From Neptuniibacter marinus (GTDB lineage Bacteria > Pseudomonadota > Gammaproteobacteria > Pseudomonadales > Balneatricaceae), in the NCBI RefSeq assembly GCF_001597725.1, contig NZ_LUTR01000001.1, positions 350,556-414,555 on the forward strand: DNA of 64,000 nucleotides, read 5' to 3'. The translations under genes and the position numbers were made by a program. The notes under the pieces are model-generated. The model did no database searches. It was not told where the DNA came from and saw only the letters and a program-made list of their open reading frames with translations. Positions 8,303-16,994 of this stretch are shown here, in pieces. Positions within the stretch are counted from its first letter, which is position 1. Every line of letters starts with the position of its first letter.

Positions 8303-9217
8303 ATGCAAAATGTAAATATTGCTGCTTTGAATGTGGGCCTTTTACGTGTATTACAAGCTCTACTTGAAGAAAGGCACGTCACGCGGGCTGCGCAAAGGCT
8401 GAATTTAAGCCAATCGAAAGTTAGCAGGGATTTAAAGAAACTACGGGAAATATTTAATGACCCCTTACTGGCACGCACCCAGTCGGGTTACATTCTGACA
8501 GCGGGCGCTGAAAGAATTACAAGCAATCTCAACTGTGTTATTGATAACATCGAATCAATGCTGACAGATAAGCAGTTTGAACCCGCTTCATGTCAACAAA
8601 CAATCCGCATATACGCTGGCCCTTTAGAGGTTCAGCTCTTTATGCCTGCATTATTTAAACAGCTACATCAGCAAGCACCGAATCTACGCTTAGAGGTACT
8701 GGGAGAATCGGAAAACCCTTTTGACTTATTAGCATCAGGACAGATTCACTTTGTAATGAGTGGCTTAACCCCAGATAAAGGGTTAGATCAGTTTTATATG
8801 AAGTTTTTATCAAAAAGTTCGCCGATGGTGTGCTTGATGAGATGTTCAAATCCTCTCGCAAAGGAAATACTAACATTAGATCGTTATCTAGCCTCTAATC
8901 ACGGTTACACAGCCCTAACGGGAAGAGGAACCACTTTTATTGATCAGAGCCTGCAACGCTTAGATAAGTCACGCAATGTGGCCGCTGTTTTGCCGAGTTT
9001 TGAAGTAGCTGCTAACTTCTGCGAACAAAGTGACCTTATTGTCACTATGCCTGAAGTGATCGCACAGCAACTCATTAAAGGGAGAACCTTAACCTATCAA
9101 AATCTACCTAAAGAGATTCAGTTACCGGAGATAGAACACCGCCTCTATTGGCATGCCCATTGCCATCATGATCCAGCTTGCAGCTGGTTAAGAGGGCTAG
9201 TCGAACAAGCCGAATAA
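8303..9217 (+). CDS. LysR-type transcriptional regulator
   Basis: A 304-residue regulator. An N-terminal winged helix-turn-helix (LEERHVTRAAQRLNLSQSK, about residues 18-36) is followed by a periplasmic-binding-like effector domain. I chose the ATG at 8303 because GGA sits 9 bases upstream; ATG 8297 and GTG 8264 are in frame but have poorer spacing. It is divergent from exbB, sharing a 128-base regulatory gap that holds the Fur-like site, so it may regulate the iron operon or itself. Effector unknown. Confidence 0.88.
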   Translation: MQNVNIAALNVGLLRVLQALLEERHVTRAAQRLNLSQSKVSRDLKKLREIFNDPLLARTQSGYILTAGAERITSNLNCVIDNIESMLTDKQFEPASCQQTIRIYAGPLEVQLFMPALFKQLHQQAPNLRLEVLGESENPFDLLASGQIHFVMSGLTPDKGLDQFYMKFLSKSSPMVCLMRCSNPLAKEILTLDRYLASNHGYTALTGRGTTFIDQSLQRLDKSRNVAAVLPSFEVAANFCEQSDLIVTMPEVIAQQLIKGRTLTYQNLPKEIQLPEIEHRLYWHAHCHHDPACSWLRGLVEQAE

Positions 9218-9230
9218 TCAACTTGAACAG

Positions 9231-10066
9231 CTAATCTGTTGCCACAGGCCGTTCAGGGTTACGAATCCATTCACTCCATGACCCAGCATAAATACGGCTA
9301 CCTTGTAAGCCAGCAATCGTCATCGCTAGTTGATTATGGCATGCAGTAATACCAGAACCACACATATGAACAATATGCGAAGGTGCCAGATCTCCTATTA
9401 TCGATTGCCATTCAGCCCGCAAACGATCTGGAGATTTGAACACACCTTGGTCAAGGTTATCTGTAAGAGGACGATTAACAGCACCTGGAATATGGCCAGC
9501 AACGGGGTCAATAGGTTCAACCTCACCACGGAAACGCTCTTCGCCCCGCGCATCCACTAAACTGATCGAGTTTTGAGACAGCTAGGTTTGCAACTGATCA
9601 ACCGTTAAAATGTATTCAGGTTGAAACTGTCCAGAAAGGTCGCCTTCTGTACCCGGCTCCCTAAATTGACTTTCTTCGCCACCCGCATTTAACCATGCAG
9701 CATAGCCACCATCTAAAACAGCGACTTTTTATGGCCTAAACAACCGAGCAACCACCAAGCACGGGCAGCCATAGCACCGCCACAATCGTCATAAACAATA
9801 ACTTGAGAGTTATTAGATACTCCTGCTTTGGCTAGCCGCGAAACTAACTGCCCCATATCCGGAAGTGGGTGCCGGCCACTTTCTGGGGTGATTTTAGATG
9901 AAAGGTCGTTATCCAAATGAAGATAAACAGCACCGGGAATATGTCCAGCTATGTAGGCCGCTTCGCCTGCACTAGTGTCCGCTAAATTAAACCGGCAATC
10001 AAAAACAACCCAGTCCTTAGACAAGTGCTCTTTTAAACCTGGCCCGCTAATAATAGTGGTGTACAT
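9231..10066 (-). pseudogene. sseA: Broken 3-mercaptopyruvate sulfurtransferase (tandem rhodanese)
   Basis: Together the pieces cover the normal 279-codon length of SseA, a two-domain rhodanese transferring sulfur from 3-mercaptopyruvate. The N-terminal part (10066 down to about 9726) holds the first rhodanese domain and runs into a -1 frameshift: five A on the minus strand (9726-9730) where six would restore HKK-VAVLDGGYAAW. The second part continues in the other frame, then meets an in-frame TAG at 9582-9584. The distal part still has the active-site loop CGSGITAC. Two independent lesions argue for true decay rather than one read error. It lies 23 bases downstream of trpS. Confidence 0.85.
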
Positions 10067-10089
10067 ATTCCCTCTTTCTGTTTCTGCAG

Positions 10090-11367
10090 TTAAAGGTACG
10101 CTGCAAGCTCTTCCTGTAAAACGTCCAGCTCATTCTGTGCCTTCTGTTTTGCTTTTTTCTTTAAGCTCTCTACTTCAGCCATTTTGTCAGCGACAATCTC
10201 TTGTGCAGCAGTTGCTTTATCATCCGCAGACTCAACACGCGCCAATAGCGGTTTCAACTGCATCAAAATGCCACGACGACGCCCCTCTTCTGCACGAGCA
10301 ATCGCTTCAGCTGATTTCTCTTTTTTCTGTTTTTCTTCCGACAGTTGTTCTGCCACATAAGTTAATGGGCGGATACCCGCAGCAATGCGAACCTGCTCAA
10401 GCATTGGCGTTGCTACAGAACGAGCTTTATCGGCTCCTTTAAGCAGAACCTCTTCAACACTGCCAAGATCATTCATTAATTCGTTATATAGAATACGTGG
10501 CGCAGACAACTTACTATCTAAAAACTCAAACAACTCTTTCTTCGCATCGCCCCACCCAATACCGTTTTCAAACTGCTGACGCATCGCCAAACGTTCTTGT
10601 TCATTCGCAAAGCAACTATACAGCTGAAAAATAGTACTGGTATCAGGGTCTTTCGGTTCCCCCGGTGTACGGGTATCTGTTTTGATCTGCTTGATCAATT
10701 TATACAACTCATCCGCAGAGCTGAATAAAGGAATTGTGTTGTTGTAGCTTTTCGACATTTTACGACCATCTAGCCCAGGAATAAGCTGAGTCTGCTCATC
10801 AACAACCGCTTCAGGCTGAGTAAAGAGCGGGCGATAGGTGTGATTAAAACGACCAGCCACATCACGTGCCATCTCTATATGCTGAATCTGATCTTTACCT
10901 ACAGGAATAAGGTCAGCATTGAACATCAAAATATCCGCTGCCATCAATATTGGATAGCTAAACAACCCCATAGTCACGCCGTCATCAAGATCCGGATTAC
11001 CGGCATCACGATTCGCATCGACAGACGCTTTGTAAGCATGAGCACGGTTCATCAGCCCTTTTGAACACATACAGGTTAAGATCCATGTTAACTCGGTAAT
11101 TTCAGGCACATCAGTTTGACGATAAAACGTTGCCTTATCTGTATCTAAACCTAAAGCCAACCAGGTGGCGGCAATTTCACGTGTAGATTGAGCAACACGC
11201 TCAGGATCATGACACTTAATTAACGCATGGTAATCCGCAAGAAAATAAAAATTGTTGTAGGTGTCACCACGGCTCAAATCAATAGCTGGTTTTATTGCAC
11301 CTAAATAATTACCAATATGCGGTGTGCCTGTTGTAGTGATACCCGTTAGAACCGTTTTCTTTTCCAT
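10090..11367 (-). CDS. trpS: Tryptophanyl-tRNA synthetase with C-terminal coiled extension
   Basis: A 425-residue class I synthetase charging tRNA-Trp. The HIGH-type motif is PHIGN (residues 16-20) and the KMSKS loop is intact (203-207, GRKMSKSYNN). It is about 90 residues longer than the compact E. coli enzyme: beyond about 335 lies a Lys/Glu/Ala-rich helical tail (SEEKQKKEKSAEAIARAEE onward), as in the longer form found in Pseudomonas. Upstream gap of about 210 bases to a divergent small membrane protein gene should hold its promoter. Confidence 0.96.
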   Translation of the reverse strand: MEKKTVLTGITTTGTPHIGNYLGAIKPAIDLSRGDTYNNFYFLADYHALIKCHDPERVAQSTREIAATWLALGLDTDKATFYRQTDVPEITELTWILTCMCSKGLMNRAHAYKASVDANRDAGNPDLDDGVTMGLFSYPILMAADILMFNADLIPVGKDQIQHIEMARDVAGRFNHTYRPLFTQPEAVVDEQTQLIPGLDGRKMSKSYNNTIPLFSSADELYKLIKQIKTDTRTPGEPKDPDTSTIFQLYSCFANEQERLAMRQQFENGIGWGDAKKELFEFLDSKLSAPRILYNELMNDLGSVEEVLLKGADKARSVATPMLEQVRIAAGIRPLTYVAEQLSEEKQKKEKSAEAIARAEEGRRRGILMQLKPLLARVESADDKATAAQEIVADKMAEVESLKKKAKQKAQNELDVLQEELAAYL

Positions 11368-11581
11368 TTAATTATCGTCTCTTACACCTGAATCTGCCTG
11401 AAATAGGCTTATTATTGGCAGTATGGCCGTTAAACCATTTGGATGCTGAGTATAATACCGAAAATTTTTATTGATTTCGCCCAATCCCTAGCCATTGGGC
11501 TATCAATATAATGTCGTGATGACCTCACTTGAGGTAAAGTGCTAAAAAGCATCAGACAATAATAATATTTTCGAGATAATT

Positions 11582-11884
11582 ATGACCGAATCAATCGCTT
11601 CTTGGATCACCCTTGCCGCAGTACTTTCCAGCATTGGATGGTATATATACCGTCAAACTGAGTACACTATAAACAACATAGTTACCTCAGTAATGTCAGG
11701 CATTTTATGTCTATTTGGTGGGCTACTCTTCTCTGGAGCTATAATGAAGGTAGTTGGCAAATTTGATAATGCACTCATACCTGCTCTGTTGGTCTGTACC
11801 GGTACGGCATTATGCGTATTAGCCCATACTATTTATCAAAATAAAAAATCTGCTTCCAATCGCGATACAGCAGAACCTCTCTAA
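11582..11884 (+). CDS. Small membrane protein of unknown function
   Basis: A 100-residue protein with three likely membrane segments (about 8-24, 33-57 and 64-85) and a short polar C-terminus. A GAGA purine stretch lies about 5 bases before the ATG. I do not recognise the family. It precedes yaaA on the same strand by about 150 bases without a visible terminator, so co-transcription is possible. Confidence 0.6.
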   Translation: MTESIASWITLAAVLSSIGWYIYRQTEYTINNIVTSVMSGILCLFGGLLFSGAIMKVVGKFDNALIPALLVCTGTALCVLAHTIYQNKKSASNRDTAEPL

Positions 11885-12032
11885 GCTAATCGATGAGTTG
11901 GATGCAGTGTGGCGTTAAGCAATGAACCTAATTGGCAGCGTTGTAAAAGACTTTGTAAAAAATGGCCTTTTTTGTACTCGCGTAGAAGGTTATGATCTCA
12001 ATAATATTTTTATTTAATACAGACTGATTCCT

Positions 12033-12809
12033 ATGCTAATTGTCGTATCCCCCGCAAAAACTCTTGATTACGAAACTGCACCTATCACCCGTAGTCATAC
12101 ACTGCCCCGTTTTGTTGAGCACTCACAGGAGCTGATCGACGACTTAAAGAAACTTTCTGTCCAAGATATTGCTGAGTTAATGAAACTGAGTGACAAGCTG
12201 GCTAGCTTAAACGTAGCTCGTTATGAATCATGGCAACCCGAGTTTAATTTTGACAACGCCAAACAAGCTATCTTAGCTTTTAAAGGCGATGTGTATACTG
12301 GACTCGATGCCGAATCCCTTAGCGAAGAAGATCTGCAGTTTGCCCAAGATCACCTCCGCATCTTGTCCGGCCTCTACGGTGTTTTAAAACCCTTAGATCT
12401 TATGCAACCCTATCGGCTTGAAATGGGTACAAAACTGGCCAATAGCCGCGGGAAAAATCTCTATGAGTTTTGGGGCACAACCATCTGCGATGATTTAAAC
12501 CAAGCTTTAGCCAGCAGCGACACCCCTGTACTAGTAAATTTAGCCTCCAACGAGTACTACAAAGCAGCTAAAGAGAAAAGCATTGAAGGCCGAATCATTA
12601 CACCAGCCTTTAAAGATTGGAAGAATGGTCAATATAAGATGATTAGCTTTTATGCAAAAAAAGCACGCGGCTTAATGACCCGCTATATCATCCAAAACCA
12701 GATTGAAGATCCTGAATTGCTTAAAAACTTTGATATAGAAGGTTATCGCTTTGCAGAAAGCATGTCAGAGGGAGATAACTGGACCTTTATTCGAGATCAC
12801 GAAGAATAA
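12033..12809 (+). CDS. yaaA: Peroxide-stress protein YaaA (DUF328 family)
   Basis: A 258-residue cytoplasmic protein with the family N-terminus [12 protein letters not shown] and internal [21 protein letters not shown] and [11 protein letters not shown] motifs, at normal full length. In E. coli YaaA is OxyR-regulated and lowers damaging free iron during peroxide stress. The upstream purine-rich ribosome site is weak. A strong terminator follows immediately. Confidence 0.95.
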   Translation: MLIVVSPAKTLDYETAPITRSHTLPRFVEHSQELIDDLKKLSVQDIAELMKLSDKLASLNVARYESWQPEFNFDNAKQAILAFKGDVYTGLDAESLSEEDLQFAQDHLRILSGLYGVLKPLDLMQPYRLEMGTKLANSRGKNLYEFWGTTICDDLNQALASSDTPVLVNLASNEYYKAAKEKSIEGRIITPAFKDWKNGQYKMISFYAKKARGLMTRYIIQNQIEDPELLKNFDIEGYRFAESMSEGDNWTFIRDHEE

Positions 12810-12825
12810 AGTGCAAACTATATAC

Positions 12826-12856
12826 AAAAAAGCCAAAGCATATGCTTTGGCTTTTT
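12826..12856. terminator. Bidirectional terminator between yaaA and the Tim44-like gene
   Basis: Near-perfect inverted repeat AAAAAGCCAAAGCA / TGCTTTGGCTTTTT with only TA between, giving a hairpin with U-tracts in both directions. It separates convergent genes. Confidence 0.88.
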
Positions 12857-12877
12857 CATATTAAAAATATCTATTGA

Positions 12878-13765
12878 TTAGTTCTGCTGGATACCTACGA
12901 TAAACCAATCCGCATCCGGTTGGCGCATATCACGAGATAGATGCCAAGTTTCATTGAACTCAGTCGCCTCATCTGTGTTTTCTTTCAACCAACCATAAAA
13001 ATTGATGCTCACAATAGCTTCATCTTTTTCTTCAATAAAGTTCGCCACTTCCGCCATTACTGAAACAACTTCCGTTGTTTGTTGCTCTGGAGATTTAGCG
13101 CGCTCAGCCTTTAATAAGGCAAACATTTCAGGCGAGGTATACGTTTCAATCTCATCCCAATTATTAGCATCCCATGCTTTTTGTAGATTCACAAAATGCT
13201 CTTGAGCACCGGTAAGAAAAGCGGTTTGATTAAACCAACTTGGTACTTTTATTTCGTTTGATTCACCCCAACCGGAGCTAAAAGAAGGCATAGGTTTGAA
13301 CTCAGCTTCAGGCTCAGCTCGAGCTTCTCGCTCCATAGGCTGTGTATGAGGGTTTATCTCATATTGTTGAGCACCGTTTGTATACGCTGACTGCTGCGGT
13401 CTCGATTGTTTCCGCATAGACATAATCTTATAAATAATAAAAATCACACCCGCGATCAACAACAGATCCATAAATTGAATGCCATCAAAAGCACCACCAA
13501 ACAACAAAGCCCCAAAAATCCCACCCGCTAAAAGCCCTGCCATCATACCGCCAAAACCACTACGTTTAGGCGCTGTTCCTGCTGCTTTATTCTGTGTATT
13601 AGTTGCAGAAGGTTGTTTTTTAGCAGGTGCTGGCTGTGATTTTTTGGATGAAAAAAAACTTTTACCAAAAGATGAGCCTCCACCTAAACGTTTTGCATCT
13701 GCCGTTTCTGCGAGTGGAAGCGTAATAAAAAATACCGCCATCAGTGTGATAAAAAATGTCCGCAT
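12878..13765 (-). CDS. Tim44-like domain protein, secreted/membrane-anchored
   Basis: A 295-residue protein. Signal peptide 1-24 (ending ADA-KR), a Gly/Ser/Lys-rich linker (GGGSSFGKSFFSSKKSQ), then a glycine-rich hydrophobic pair (about 72-118, GFGGMMAGLLAGGIFGALLF and DLLLIAGVIFIIYKI), and a C-terminal Tim44-like domain (about 175-295, with NWDEIETYTSPEMFALLKAE). Bacterial members are of uncertain function. It starts 8 bases after the EamA transporter gene, suggesting one operon with it and the potassium channel. Confidence 0.85.
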   Translation of the reverse strand: MRTFFITLMAVFFITLPLAETADAKRLGGGSSFGKSFFSSKKSQPAPAKKQPSATNTQNKAAGTAPKRSGFGGMMAGLLAGGIFGALLFGGAFDGIQFMDLLLIAGVIFIIYKIMSMRKQSRPQQSAYTNGAQQYEINPHTQPMEREARAEPEAEFKPMPSFSSGWGESNEIKVPSWFNQTAFLTGAQEHFVNLQKAWDANNWDEIETYTSPEMFALLKAERAKSPEQQTTEVVSVMAEVANFIEEKDEAIVSINFYGWLKENTDEATEFNETWHLSRDMRQPDADWFIVGIQQN

Positions 13766-13773
13766 CGTTACTC

Positions 13774-14619
13774 CTAAGCTTGTTGTTTTTTTGATGATGA
13801 ATTACTGGAAATTACAGCGAAATAGATCCCGCTAAATATTAATGTCATACCCCATAAATGAAAAGCTTGAACCTCCTCTCCTAAAAACATAACAGAAAGT
13901 AACATTCCCCATAATGGGACTAAATGAATAAATAAACCCGCCCGCTGCGCACTGAGTTTCTCTACCCCATAGTTCCAAAATAGATAGGACAGTATAGAGG
14001 GAAACACCACTAAATACGCTATTAATAAATAGAGACCTGTATTCCATTCGATCGGCGGCTGATTTTGTGCTTCCAACCAAGAGAAAGGCGCTAAACAGAT
14101 GATCCCAACAACCAGGGTCACGGAGAAAAAGGCAAAGCCACTCATCTCTTTTGGCTTCCAGCGCAGGGCGACACTATATCCTCCCCAAATGAACATCGCG
14201 GTTATGATCCAAAGATCACCTACATTGAAGTTTAAGGTTTTTAAAATCGATAACTGCCCCTGACAGACAAGTAGCAAGACCCCCATCAATGAGAGACCAA
14301 CTCCTAACCACTGCTTCATTGATGCCGCTTCACGTAGAAATATAGTACTTAATAATAGAATCATAATCGGCATAGTTGATTGCATTAAAGTGCCATTTAA
14401 GGCAGTTGTCGATTGCAGACCTATGTAAGCTAAGGTATTGAAACTACCAACACTTAAAGCACCTAGAAACACAAGTATAGGCCAATGCTTAAGAATAATA
14501 CCGCGATGACGATAGATTGCAGGCACAGCAAAAGGCAATAGAATCAGCAGCGCACAGCACCACCTAATAAACGCTAAAGTGACAGGGGAAATATCAACCG
14601 AAAAGGCACGGGCCAACAC
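13774..14619 (-). CDS. EamA/DMT-family transporter, N-terminus disrupted by an apparent frameshift
   Basis: Two EamA halves with about ten membrane helices, a drug/metabolite transporter type of unknown substrate. In this frame the only usual start codons are GTG 14619 and TTG 14616, both inside the first helix. Upstream the same frame keeps coding convincingly back to 14688 (FLLAYFLLVLTTLFWAGNF), but there is no start. An ATG at 14689 overlaps the channel gene's stop as TAATG, yet it reads ATG GTG TGA. Removing one G after that ATG would join it to the helix. Either the gene is inactivated by a 1-base insertion or it starts at an unusual codon. Confidence 0.75.
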   Translation of the reverse strand: MLARAFSVDISPVTLAFIRWCCALLILLPFAVPAIYRHRGIILKHWPILVFLGALSVGSFNTLAYIGLQSTTALNGTLMQSTMPIMILLLSTIFLREAASMKQWLGVGLSLMGVLLLVCQGQLSILKTLNFNVGDLWIITAMFIWGGYSVALRWKPKEMSGFAFFSVTLVVGIICLAPFSWLEAQNQPPIEWNTGLYLLIAYLVVFPSILSYLFWNYGVEKLSAQRAGLFIHLVPLWGMLLSVMFLGEEVQAFHLWGMTLIFSGIYFAVISSNSSSKKQQA

Positions 14620-14688
14620 GAAGTTACCCGCCCAAAAAAGCGTGGTTAAAACAAGAAGAAAATAAGCCAGAAGAAACGCCTCACACCA

Positions 14689-16383
14689 TTAAAAATATTT
14701 TAGTAGAAACCGAGATAATAAATTATTATTCGCATCGTTCCCCGTTAAAATGTAGTGCAACACGTTATAATTATTCACCGTCCATTGCATACGCTTGTTT
14801 GCCTTATTTAGCCCACAGACTAAGATTTCGTCCCCCGGCTGAATAATATCCAATTCACCCGGTAACATATCGACCAACTCGCCACGACGAAGCATTAAAG
14901 GAAACGCGTGTAGGTTCCGCCTCCTATCGTGAGGGTCTTTAAAAAACAGGGATAACTTTAATTCAATTCCTTGCTGTGAAGCCTCTATTAAAGCAGGTGT
15001 TTCCTCTTCGCCTACAACAAAAGCCCAGCAATCCAGTTCATTCTGGCCAACAACACTACTCATACGGTTGATTAATGTATGCGCCCATACATCATCGTAA
15101 CGGTTTTGCATCTCTTCAATAAAAATAGGGACTAAAGGCGATTTAAGATGAGCCAAAACACGGTTAGCAATAATACGTCCCTGCTCCATCACAAAATCAG
15201 CGCGACTATTTTTAAAGACCAAGCTATTTTCATGAATATTCTGCCTAACAACCGTTAAAATCTTTGGATTCAGCTCGCGCGCGGTCATGATAATCGATAG
15301 GTTATCTGCATCATTAGGGGTACCCGCCACAATACCAACCGCATCCATTACTCCCGCTTCCAGCAAAGTACTCGCTTCCGTGCCAACACCGGTTACCTGA
15401 TGTGGAATATCCTCGATACTCACTGCATCTACATCCACTACCGTCAGATCGACCTCTCCCTCATCAAACGCTCGATAGAGTGCGCGCCCAAACCGTCCAT
15501 GGCCACAGATAATCCAACGCCCTTTCGTACGTTGATACACACTTGATAGTGGTCGATGGAAAGGGTTATGTATCCAGTCATAGACCAGATGCATATACGG
15601 TTCATGCGCGGCTAAAGAGAGATATTGCGCATAAGTGCGGAACGGATCGACCACTAAATCGGTCCCAAACGAGTGTAAATTAGAGGTTGTTATATCCGAT
15701 TCGGTGCGGCTAATAACCATACGGTCAGGACTTAATAACTTGCTGGCAATCGCTATAGATAGATTAACGTGATCATCATTCGTCAGCGCCATCACCCCTA
15801 TACATTTATCATGCTGCAATCCTGCCGCATCTAAGAGGTCAGGCAGCGAAGCATCGGCGCAAAGAGCAGGCACTGAGATGGGAAGGTCGTCCATTTCTAA
15901 CTCATCAATCCGATCGGGTTCAATATCCAATACCACAACTCGAACATCTCGCTTAACCAATTGACGAACAACAACCCGCCCTGTCACACCATAACCACAG
16001 ACCAAATAGAAAGGCTCATTCATCTTTTTTACAGTGGAGGTAAATGAGCGGCGGCGAAGCATACGACCAAATATAGGTTCTTGTAACAGGGCTAATGCTG
16101 TACCTATGCCGTATAACCAAGAGATAACCGTTGCGTAGATACAGAATAACGTCCACATGCGCTGGGCGGCGGTAAACGCATAAGGGATCTCACCAAAACC
16201 AATCGTAGAGCCCATAAAGGAGACAAAATACACCGCATGGAAAAAATCCATATGGTAAACATTGCCTTGATCATCTTGGCCTGGAACTAATACAAAGCCT
16301 AAGATCGATATGGAGTACACCACGATCATCGTAATCAGCGGCGTTTTTAAGCGCCGCAAAAAAAGGTAGATCACATTATTCAT
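14689..16383 (-). CDS. Two-RCK potassium channel / TrkA-N protein
   Basis: A 564-residue inner-membrane protein. Two helices (about 13-33 and 75-97) flank a pore with filter-like TIGFGE (60-65). Two RCK/TrkA-N Rossmann domains follow, each with a nucleotide-binding glycine loop: CGYGVTGRVVVRQL (about 129) and CGHGRFGRALYRAF (about 296). A C-terminal TrkA-C-like region ends the protein. Likely a nucleotide-gated potassium channel; the GFGE filter differs from the common GYGD. It follows a four-helix membrane protein gene by 37 bases. Confidence 0.88.
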   Translation of the reverse strand: MNNVIYLFLRRLKTPLITMIVVYSISILGFVLVPGQDDQGNVYHMDFFHAVYFVSFMGSTIGFGEIPYAFTAAQRMWTLFCIYATVISWLYGIGTALALLQEPIFGRMLRRRSFTSTVKKMNEPFYLVCGYGVTGRVVVRQLVKRDVRVVVLDIEPDRIDELEMDDLPISVPALCADASLPDLLDAAGLQHDKCIGVMALTNDDHVNLSIAIASKLLSPDRMVISRTESDITTSNLHSFGTDLVVDPFRTYAQYLSLAAHEPYMHLVYDWIHNPFHRPLSSVYQRTKGRWIICGHGRFGRALYRAFDEGEVDLTVVDVDAVSIEDIPHQVTGVGTEASTLLEAGVMDAVGIVAGTPNDADNLSIIMTARELNPKILTVVRQNIHENSLVFKNSRADFVMEQGRIIANRVLAHLKSPLVPIFIEEMQNRYDDVWAHTLINRMSSVVGQNELDCWAFVVGEEETPALIEASQQGIELKLSLFFKDPHDRRRNLHAFPLMLRRGELVDMLPGELDIIQPGDEILVCGLNKANKRMQWTVNNYNVLHYILTGNDANNNLLSRFLLKYF

Positions 16384-16420
16384 CGTGAATACTCAACATC
16401 ACCATTAAAGGTAAACACCA

Positions 16421-16804
16421 TTAACGACGCAATAAAGCCGTTTCGACCACCAGCAAGACCACTGAAATAATATTGGCGAGTAATGCACCGCCACTCAGCG
16501 AAATAATGCTCGACATCGTAGACGGATCCATTCCCGTACCACTAATATGCTCTGCATATCCCCAAATACCCGCAGCAACAATAAGCTGTAGATCAACAAC
16601 CAAAGAGGTTGCCAGCATTAGAGCACCAAGATGAGTGCGATCACCAAACTTAATGACCGTACAGATTAAACTTACAACAAGCGCCGCAAAAAACTCAAAA
16701 ACATTATGATGTTCGGGATCAGTCAGATCTCCTATGAAAAAGCCAAAATTAAGTGTTAACGCTAATACGATGAAAAATGCGAAAATAACCTTCTCTTTGT
16801 TCAT
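16421..16804 (-). CDS. Small four-helix membrane protein, upstream partner of the potassium channel gene
   Basis: A 127-residue protein with four likely membrane segments (about 5-25, 36-53, 60-80, 97-123) and little soluble sequence. I do not assign a family. First of a minus-strand run with the channel, EamA transporter and Tim44-like genes. The 190-base gap upstream is shared with the divergent protease gene. Being always next to the channel would suggest an accessory subunit; from this one locus that is a guess. Confidence 0.65.
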   Translation of the reverse strand: MNKEKVIFAFFIVLALTLNFGFFIGDLTDPEHHNVFEFFAALVVSLICTVIKFGDRTHLGALMLATSLVVDLQLIVAAGIWGYAEHISGTGMDPSTMSSIISLSGGALLANIISVVLLVVETALLRR

Positions 16805-16994
16805 AGCATCCTTCCTGCAAACTGAACGATAATAGTTGTGATGATTGTAACACTGGCAGTAGTTAATACCATCGAGATCACTTCAACTGCATAAAAACCT
16901 ACTTTCCACTGGGAACCCTAGCCGCTATTCTTGGTCACTTAATTTTATCTGTAACTGTTTTTTCTTTAGTGTAAGCAAAATAAGGCGTTGTTAT

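Noticed and set aside
11930..12032. AAAAAATGGCCTTTTTT near 11957 as a terminator before yaaA
   Set aside because: The stem is only A-T pairs with a 4-base loop; too weak to call.
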